Assembly: GCF_000312545.1 (NCBI RefSeq)
Contig: NZ_HE997542.1
Span: forward strand, 158,095 to 222,094
Length of the DNA stretch: 64,000 bases
Source of the DNA: Bartonella senegalensis OS02
Lineage (GTDB): Bacteria > Pseudomonadota > Alphaproteobacteria > Rhizobiales > Rhizobiaceae
Reading direction: 5' to 3'
Each line of letters begins with the position of its first letter. The first letter of the stretch is position 1. This document shows, in pieces, positions 58,335 through 64,000 of the stretch. The notes below the pieces were generated by a model, which was not told where the DNA came from, did not search any database, and saw nothing but the letters and a program-made list of their open reading frames with translations. The position numbers and the translations under genes are program-made.

Positions 58335-59174
58335 TTATTTTATAGAGGCTATCTGATCAAACAACAGTGGCTTATCAACAAGTACAGGACCGATCTCTGG
58401 TAATTTTATTGAAACAGTTTTACTAAGCTGCTTCTGTTCAACAACAGCTTTAACTGATTGTTTTTTACTATTGCTCTTCTCTAAGCTCTCTCTTTTTTGA
58501 AGAGTATCCGCTAACGCTAACGAATATGAACCAATATTTCCAGGCGTGTAAGAAGCCATTAAATAAGCAGCATCCTAGTATCCAACAGGTGCTTCAGCAA
58601 TATACTCTACTTCAACGTCTGTTACGCCGGCATTTTCATAACCAAGTATTGCTGCGGCTTGCTTTGACAAATCAATGATTCTATCCTTCATAAAAGGACC
58701 ACGATCATTTACTCTAACAATAAGTGAAGAACCATTTTTCAGATTGGTAACACGAGCATAGCTTGGTAAAGGCATTGTGGGGTGAGCAGCAGTCAAGAGA
58801 TTCATATCATAAATCTCACCATTTGCTGTCAAACGCCCATGAAAGTCTGAACCATACCACGATGCTTGCCCAACACGTTTATAGGCTGGATCATGTTGAG
58901 GATAGTACCACTTGCCTTTTATTTGATAAGGCTTACCAACAACTGCACGCCCACTTTTCTTTTCTTTCGATGGGTTTTGTCTGCTTAGAACTTTCTTTGG
59001 TGGAATAACAGTTTTTGCACCAACTGCCTTATTATTACAGAAACTTTTTAATGTAAAATGCGCTATTTCACTTGAACAGCAAGACACCAATAACTGAGAA
59101 AAAGCTAACACAGAAACAAATTGAAACGTTGATTTAACAACGGAAGGAAATTCTTTTTTGCTGTTTAAAAGCAT
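58335..59174 (-). pseudogene. rlpA: RlpA-family septal lipoprotein interrupted by an amber codon
   Basis: The frame from 59174 encodes 199 residues of an RlpA-type lipoprotein (lytic transglycosylase-like double-psi beta-barrel): signal with lipobox LLVSC, then GQASWYGSDFHGRLTANGE, the catalytic-type HPTMPLPSYARVTNL and VNDRGPFMKDRIIDLS. It stops at TAG 58575-58577, and the same frame continues without shift for a further 79 codons (DAAYLMASYTPGNIG to LLFDQIASIK), which matches the known continuation APV-G-x-D-x-x-YLMASY of rhizobial RlpA. So a single nonsense change splits the gene. The beta-barrel is complete before the stop, so a shortened product may still work. No SPOR domain is visible. 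Confidence 0.8.
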
Positions 59175-59781
59175 ATTAAAACCCGCTTATTTTTGATTGC
59201 TCACCGCAAAAAATACGTCACACCTTCTGTATGCGATGGGAAGACTCATGATTTGGGATGATTCCCCTCGCGCCGCTATAATAGGCTTGAAATTTAATTT
59301 GAATCAAGAAATTAATTTATTGTTAATTATTTTTTGTTATCTGCCGTAAAAAATAAAGGCACTTTTAAAGATATTGTAATGAATAAAAAAATCATAAAAT
59401 CAATATGTTAGTCAAAATAAATTCTTCTCATAATATAAGTTGTGAATAAGTAATATTTCTCTATATAAAAAGTACTAAACCACGAGCAACTAACCATAAA
59501 TAAAGAAAAAATTGTAAATTAATAAATTCAGTAATAACTTGAGAAAGCTGACAGTAACAGCCGCAATCAGTATAAAAATTATAATATCACAACCCAAAGT
59601 GCTTTTAAACTGGATAGAAGACAGCATGGCATCGCTCTGAAACAGCAGAGAGAAAAAACTTAACAATAGAATCAATAAAAAACTGCAAAAGAATGCGATG
59701 TGTACAGAAAAATAAATTAAGAGAAAAGAGGGAAACAAAATTTCCGGACTTCATATATAATCTATTGATATCATTTAAAGT
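59175..59781. other. Spacer between rlpA and tRNA-Lys
   Basis: 607 bases. A minus-strand TTG frame of 82 codons (59490-59738) would encode a very hydrophobic peptide with two or three helices (FFCSFLLILLLSFFSLLF; IIIFILIAAVTVSFLKLLL). It lacks a convincing ribosome binding site and lies directly downstream of the tRNA gene; I leave it as a possible small membrane protein or chance. The rest holds the rlpA promoter region and shows no other feature. Confidence 0.35.
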
Positions 59782-59857
59782 TGGTGAGCGCGCAGGGATT
59801 CGAACCCTGGACCTACTGATTAAAAGTCAGTTGCTCTACCAGCTGAGCTACGCGCTC
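59782..59857 (-). tRNA. tRNA-Lys (anticodon TTT)
   Basis: A complete tRNA reads on the minus strand from 59857. The seven-base acceptor stem GAGCGCG pairs with CGCGCTC, the D arm contains AGCTCAGCTGGTAGAGC, the anticodon arm CTGACTTTTAATCAG carries TTT, the T arm is CCAGGGTTCGAATCCCTG, and the discriminator is A. CCA is encoded at 59784-59782. Length 76 with CCA. Confidence 0.97.
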
Positions 59858-60743
59858 TCATAAAAGCCATCTTGCTTATCGAAAGTGAGTGGAACATACG
59901 GTTGACTTTTGATTTGGTCAACACCTTTTGAAAAAAAAATATTTTTTGTTTTCGTTATCAATATTTTTTTGCTTTTCTTCTCTCCTTATAGTTGTATAAA
60001 AATTATTTTCTCTTTTAGAAAAAGGATAAAAGTAATAATTTGAAACATAAAATTCTTCATAGCTTCTAAAATGTGAAACAATGAACATTTTGAAATTATA
60101 AGGGAATTGGAAGAGATAGAAGTACGGTAAATCAGGCTAAATAAAGTAAATAAAAAACAACGATTTCCATTGTTATTTAGTGTATCTGTTAGAGAAGAAA
60201 AAGAAACATCTTATCAGAAATTAGAGATGTTGTTTTCTTCTCATGAGGTGTCTTTATCTTATAGTTTTCACATCTTTAGAGCTGCAATGAGCCGCTTGTA
60301 TAACACTTTCATAGGCTTGTGGTATATTTTCTCTCATTTCTTAAAGTGGTTAGAACTTCGGTAATGTACGATCTTTGTACACCAAAAAAAGTCTATATTA
60401 TGCGATCTGAATCAGAGACATAATAATGAGTTGAAGCAATCTTTAGAAATATTTCTCATGAACATAAAACAGGCTATCTTCAATCAATAAATCAAATATA
60501 GATATTTTTATTTAAAAATAAAATAGAAAAAAATAATATATAAACTGATTATAAAAATAAATTTAATTATTATTCATAATAAAATATATTATAAATAACT
60601 TATGATATTAATTATAATAAAAAATTAAATATAATAATATTAATTTAAATTATAAAATCAAAAAAATATATTTTTACTTTATATTGATTTAAATTAATAT
60701 TTTTTATTCTCTAATTTTTTGATTCTTTTGAATGGAATAGTTA
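59858..60743. other. AT-rich gene-poor region between tRNA-Lys and lexA
   Basis: 886 bases. Apart from the tRNA promoter, I see only a weak 64-codon TTG frame (60170-60364) without a ribosome binding site. 60480-60720 is almost pure A/T. I searched by eye for the alphaproteobacterial SOS box GTTC-N7-GTTC ahead of lexA and did not find it; the nearest form is GTAC-N7-GTAC at 60366-60380, far upstream. Confidence 0.45.
59893..59921 (-). promoter_or_regulatory. Predicted tRNA-Lys promoter
   Basis: On the minus strand TTGACC (59916-59921) and TATGTT (59893-59898) are 17 bases apart, placing the transcription start about 28 bases before the mature tRNA end. The -35 element is part of a small GTTGAC/GTCAAC inverted repeat (59901-59922). 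Confidence 0.55.
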
Positions 60744-61456
60744 ATGCTGACTCGTCAACAATATGAGCTCCTTTTGTTCATTAACAATCATATGAAAGAA
60801 ACAGGCGTTCCCCCCTCCTTTGATGAAATGAAAATTGCATTAGAACTTACTTCAAAATCTGGCATTCATAGATTGATTACAGCCTTAGAAGAAAGGGGCT
60901 TTATACGCCGTTTGCGAAACCGTGCTCGTGCCGTGGAAGTTGTGCGACTTCCCGAAAAAATAACATTTAACCTTTCTTCAGCACGTAAAATTTCCCCTAG
61001 TGTAATAGAGAATCATAAAAAAAAATATCAAATGATTCCGATAATCTTGATAATTTGAATTTAAAAGATAAAAAAAACAGCATTATTCCCGTTATGGGCC
61101 GCATTGCTGCTGCTGTACCGATTTCCGCTATACAGCAACAGATAAAGACCCTTTCTTTGCCACAAGATATGATGAGCTTTGGTGAACATTATGCCCTAGA
61201 GGTCAAAGATGATTCTATGATTGAGGCTGGGATTCTAGATAAAGATATGATCATTGTTAGACGTCAAAATACAGCAACACCAGGCGAAATTATTGTTGCA
61301 CTCATCGATAATGAAGAAGCAACCATCAAACGTTATTGGCGTAAAGGGATCTCTATTACATTGGAAGCTGCAAATCCACACTATGAAACACGCATCTACA
61401 GACCTGAGCGTGTACAGATACAAGGTAAGCTTATTGGACTTATTCGCAAATATTAA
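60744..61456 (+). pseudogene. lexA: LexA SOS repressor, frameshifted
   Basis: Two frames together give a full LexA. The first (60744-61058) has the winged-helix domain ([58 protein letters not shown]). The second carries the S24 peptidase domain (from [16 protein letters not shown] to [11 protein letters not shown]). They are out of register at a run of nine A residues (61017-61025); ten would restore the frame ([12 protein letters not shown]). The catalytic Ser (DDSMIEAG) and Lys (ATIKRYW) are present. However, the autocleavage dipeptide Ala-Gly reads Ala-Ala (RIAAAVP), and the conserved GDSM is DDSM. Probably a decaying repressor, unless polymerase slippage at the A run rescues it. Confidence 0.85.
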
Positions 61457-61952
61457 AAACAAAAAAATTGCTAAACCGCCTTGTTCTGTTCAATGAATAG
61501 TCTTTAAGTGCTTTTTATTGTGTTCTTTGCAAAGACACATTATATTGATTTAATTTATAAGAATAATTCATTGTTTTGCATATTGAATTAAGAAACCTGA
61601 ATATTTCCATCCCCCAATATTGCTAACAGCCCTTGGTCCTTGAGATAGTTCATAAGAGGCCTTTTTAGTCCTTTCTTAATAGTTTTCTACCCACAGACTA
61701 ATCCTGCTTTTGACATGCAAGCAAATAGTTTTGGTTGATTTAACATAAAACAGGTTCGGAATGAGAGAATTTTAGAATAATATGATGGTGCTGGCTTGTA
61801 GATTGATAAATTTCTATAGAAAAAGCAAATAACTTACAATAATAAGCTGTATTGTGTATGTATAAAAACCAAGAGAATTTTTATTCTTAATCAATTAAAA
61901 GTAACAAATAAAATTCAATCGTTATACAATATCATAATTTGCAGGGATTATC
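61457..61952. other. lexA-rimO spacer with a possible gene relic
   Basis: 496 bases. On the minus strand 61588-61746 reads as a protein-like frame with one in-frame TAG (MLNQPKLFACMSKAGLVCG, stop, then KTIKKGLKRPLMNYLKDQGL and LAILGDGNIQVS). It is probably the remains of a small gene; the family is unknown. The rimO promoter should lie in the last 100 bases. No RNA gene or terminator is evident. Confidence 0.35.
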
Positions 61953-63266
61953 ATGGCAGCACCTCGTATTAGTTTTGTTTCTCTTGGATGCCCCAAAGCA
62001 CTTGTAGATTCGGAGCGAATTATTACGAGTCTTCGATCTGAAGGTTATGAAATTTCACGCAAACATCAAGGTGCTGATCTTGTTATTGTGAATACTTGTG
62101 GTTTTCTTGATTCTGCTCGAAATGAATCCCTCGCCAATATTGATGAAGCCCTTAAAAAAAATGGAAAAGTCATTGTAACTGGTTGTCTTGGTGCTGATCC
62201 CGATGTTATTCGCCAAGCATATCCTAATGTCTTGGCCATTACAGGACCACAAGCCTATGAAAGTGTTATACAAGCAGTTCATACAGCAATTCCTCCTGTT
62301 CATGATCCTTTTGTAGATTTAGTTCCCCCTCAAGGGATTCGCTTGACACCTCGCCATTATGCTTATTTAAAAATTTCTGAAGGGTGCTCTAATCGATGTA
62401 GCTTTTGTATTATCCCTACCCTGCGCGGTAATCTTATGTCACGCCCTATCAATGATGTTCTTCGTGAGGCTGAAAAACTTGTACAAGCAGGTGTAAAAGA
62501 GCTTTTAGTTATTTCACAAGATACAAGTGCTTACGGTATTGATCTGAAATATTTGGAAACTCCTTGGAAAGACCGCACAGTAAAAACAAAGTTTTTCGAT
62601 CTTTGTCGCGAATTAGGCAATATGGGCATTTGGATACGCATGCATTATGTCTATCCGTATCCTCATGTTGATGATGTCATTGAATTTATGGCAGAAAGGA
62701 AAATTCTTCCTTATCTAGATATTCCTTTTCAGCACGCATCACCAACTGTTCTACGCAACATGAAACGTCCTGCTCTTGTAAAAAAAATAAATCGTAGAAT
62801 TGAGAAATGGCGAATAATTTGTCCAGATCTCACTTTGCGATCTACATTTATTGTTGGTTTTCCTGGCGAAACTGATGAAGATTTTAATATGCTTCTTGAA
62901 TGGTTAGACGAAATCAAAATTGAACGTGCCGGCTGCTTTAAATATGAACAAGTAAAAGGTGCTGTTGCAAATGATTTGAGATTAGAAAGCATTCCTGAAG
63001 AAGTAAAGGAAAATCGCTGGCATCGCTTTATGGCAAAACAACAAAAAATTTCTACTCATCTTTTAAAGAAAAAAGTTGGCAAAAGACTTCGAGTTCTTAT
63101 CGATGAAAGTCAAGGAAAAATAGCGAAAGGCCGTAGTCAATATGATGCTCCAGAAATAGATGGCATTGTACATATATCGTCACGACGCCCCTTACGTGTT
63201 GGTGAATTTGTCACTGTAAAAATTGAACGATCAGATGCCTATGATCTCTATGGCATCGCAGTCTGA
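61953..63266 (+). CDS. rimO: Ribosomal protein S12 methylthiotransferase RimO
   Basis: Radical-SAM enzyme of 437 residues that methylthiolates an Asp of ribosomal protein S12. Order of domains: MTTase N-terminal domain with three cluster cysteines ([31 protein letters not shown]), the radical-SAM core with [11 protein letters not shown] (CxxxCxxC), then [13 protein letters not shown] and [18 protein letters not shown], and a C-terminal TRAM domain (about 375-437). The RimO rather than MiaB identity follows from [10 protein letters not shown] and DIPFQH. ATG 61953 has CAGGGA upstream (GCAGGGATTATC). Intact. Confidence 0.95.
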   Translation: MAAPRISFVSLGCPKALVDSERIITSLRSEGYEISRKHQGADLVIVNTCGFLDSARNESLANIDEALKKNGKVIVTGCLGADPDVIRQAYPNVLAITGPQAYESVIQAVHTAIPPVHDPFVDLVPPQGIRLTPRHYAYLKISEGCSNRCSFCIIPTLRGNLMSRPINDVLREAEKLVQAGVKELLVISQDTSAYGIDLKYLETPWKDRTVKTKFFDLCRELGNMGIWIRMHYVYPYPHVDDVIEFMAERKILPYLDIPFQHASPTVLRNMKRPALVKKINRRIEKWRIICPDLTLRSTFIVGFPGETDEDFNMLLEWLDEIKIERAGCFKYEQVKGAVANDLRLESIPEEVKENRWHRFMAKQQKISTHLLKKKVGKRLRVLIDESQGKIAKGRSQYDAPEIDGIVHISSRRPLRVGEFVTVKIERSDAYDLYGIAV

Positions 63267-63364
63267 AATTATAAAGCCCTTGCTTAGATTTATTTTTATG
63301 AAGATCAAAGCCGATATGATTTTACCGTGTGTATATCGTTATAACTGCCATTTACGTGAAATCT

Positions 63365-64000
63365 TTAGAATAAATTTTTAAAATCAAAAAATTTTTTATC
63401 AAGCAAATGGCTCGGACGCACATTTGTTAAAGCGCGAATCATAGTATCTTTACGTCCTGGCATTTTTTTTTCAATATCTTTTAACATTTCCTTCATTGCA
63501 TTACGTTGCAAACCATCTTGGCTCCCGCAAAGATTACAAGGAATGATAGGAAATTTCATCGCTTGAGAAAATTTTTCCATATCCTCTTCAGCAGCATAAA
63601 CAAGAGGGCGCAAAACAAAAAGATCTCCTTCATCGTTTCTAAGCTTTCCTGGCATAGCTGCTAATCGCCCCCCATGAAACAAATTCATAAAAAATGTTTC
63701 CAAAACATCATCACGGTGATGCCCCAGCACTAATGCTGAACATCCCTCTTCACGTGCAATACGGTATAAATTGCCTCGTCGCAATCGAGAACAAAGAGAA
63801 CAATATGTTTGCGTGTGTGCCAATTTATCTGTCACAACTGAATAGGTATCTTGATATTCAATACGATGCGGAATTTGATAAGAATTTAAAAAGTTCGGAA
63901 GAATATGTTTTGGGAACCCTGGCTGTCCCTGATCAAGATTACAGGCTAAAATTTCAACAGGCAAAAGACCACGCCACTTCAAATCTAGAAGCAGTGCTAG
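63365..64000 (-). CDS. ttcA: tRNA 2-thiocytidine biosynthesis protein TtcA (3' part)
   Basis: C-terminal 211 residues of the Fe-S enzyme that adds sulfur to cytidine 32 of tRNA; the start and the SGGKDS P-loop lie beyond the window. The frame runs to base 64000, so the internal TTG at 63982 is not the start. Visible features are [15 protein letters not shown] with the CxxC cluster ligands, [20 protein letters not shown], the third Cys in [15 protein letters not shown] and [13 protein letters not shown]. Its Fe-S cluster would depend on the suf operon. It converges on rimO across about 100 bases. Confidence 0.94.
   Translation of the reverse strand, partial: LALLLDLKWRGLLPVEILACNLDQGQPGFPKHILPNFLNSYQIPHRIEYQDTYSVVTDKLAHTQTYCSLCSRLRRGNLYRIAREEGCSALVLGHHRDDVLETFFMNLFHGGRLAAMPGKLRNDEGDLFVLRPLVYAAEEDMEKFSQAMKFPIIPCNLCGSQDGLQRNAMKEMLKDIEKKMPGRKDTMIRALTNVRPSHLLDKKFFDFKNLF

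Noticed and set aside
59490-59738. 82-codon hydrophobic minus-strand frame next to tRNA-Lys as a definite gene
   Set aside because: TTG start with only a poor ribosome binding site; long hydrophobic frames arise readily from A/T-rich DNA, so it is mentioned only in the spacer entry.
60366-60380. GTAC-N7-GTAC as an SOS box for lexA
   Set aside because: The alphaproteobacterial box is GTTC-N7-GTTC; this one differs in both halves and lies over 360 bases upstream of the start codon.
1-64000. CRISPR arrays, insertion sequences, prophage or integron structures
   Set aside because: No regularly spaced repeats, transposase, integrase or phage structural genes were seen on either strand; the tRNA-Lys gene has no adjacent integrase or repeated 3' end.

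Overview
The window looks like a chromosomal segment of a host-restricted alphaproteobacterium of the order Rhizobiales, most likely Bartonella. The grounds are low G+C coding DNA, rhizobial gene orders (nuoF-N/birA/rnj, proS/lolC/lolD, sdhE/mfd, a suf cluster with its own cysteine desulfurase, dac/tmk/holB/metG/tatD), an IalB-family invasion-associated protein, a phosphatidylcholine synthase, and long gene-poor AT-rich spacers with decaying genes. The species is not identified.

Layout. 1-11138 (+): the distal part of the respiratory complex I operon (nuoF 3' end through nuoN), running by stop/start overlap into birA; rnj follows after 48 bases. 13084-20234 (+): proS, lolC-lolD, sdhE and mfd. 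20470-21214: a frameshifted coding remnant in an AT-rich gap. 21598-31517: a YejA-like peptide-binding protein (-), an IalB-family protein (+) converging on rne (-), then an N-acetylmuramoyl-alanine amidase and PBP1a (+). 31712-32840: prfB with its programmed +1 frameshift. 33202-36154 (-): bcp, tyrS and an alpha/beta hydrolase. 36338-42892 (+): an iron-sulfur cluster operon (desulfurase, sufB, sufC, a sufD-sufS fusion, sufT). 42977-45127: a wrecked DNA methyltransferase followed by an intact gene resembling the HrgA family. 45460-48724 (-): sodC, two small hypothetical genes and a UbiH-type hydroxylase. 48938-51177 (+): pcs, a 3-hydroxyisobutyryl-CoA hydrolase-type gene and a small membrane protein. 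51261-57811 (-): two unlisted small ORFs, an MBL hydrolase, tatD, metG, holB, tmk and a carboxypeptidase-like gene. 58335-64000: rlpA split by an amber codon, tRNA-Lys(TTT), a frameshifted lexA, rimO and the 3' part of ttcA.

Themes. Most genes are core housekeeping: respiration, Fe-S assembly, envelope growth, DNA repair and tRNA charging. No prophage, CRISPR array, secretion system or insertion sequence is visible. The unusual content is (i) a SufD-SufS single-chain fusion; (ii) a DD-carboxypeptidase homologue that has lost two of its three active-site motifs; (iii) a lexA gene with a poly-A frameshift plus changes at the autocleavage site; (iv) an amber codon in rlpA; (v) the relic of a restriction-modification locus; and (vi) a Trp-rich 32-residue membrane micro-ORF at 51261-51359 (-) with a near-perfect ribosome binding site and a plausible promoter. 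I found no clear-cut new multi-gene system. The micro-ORF and the SufDS fusion are the best candidates for something undescribed.
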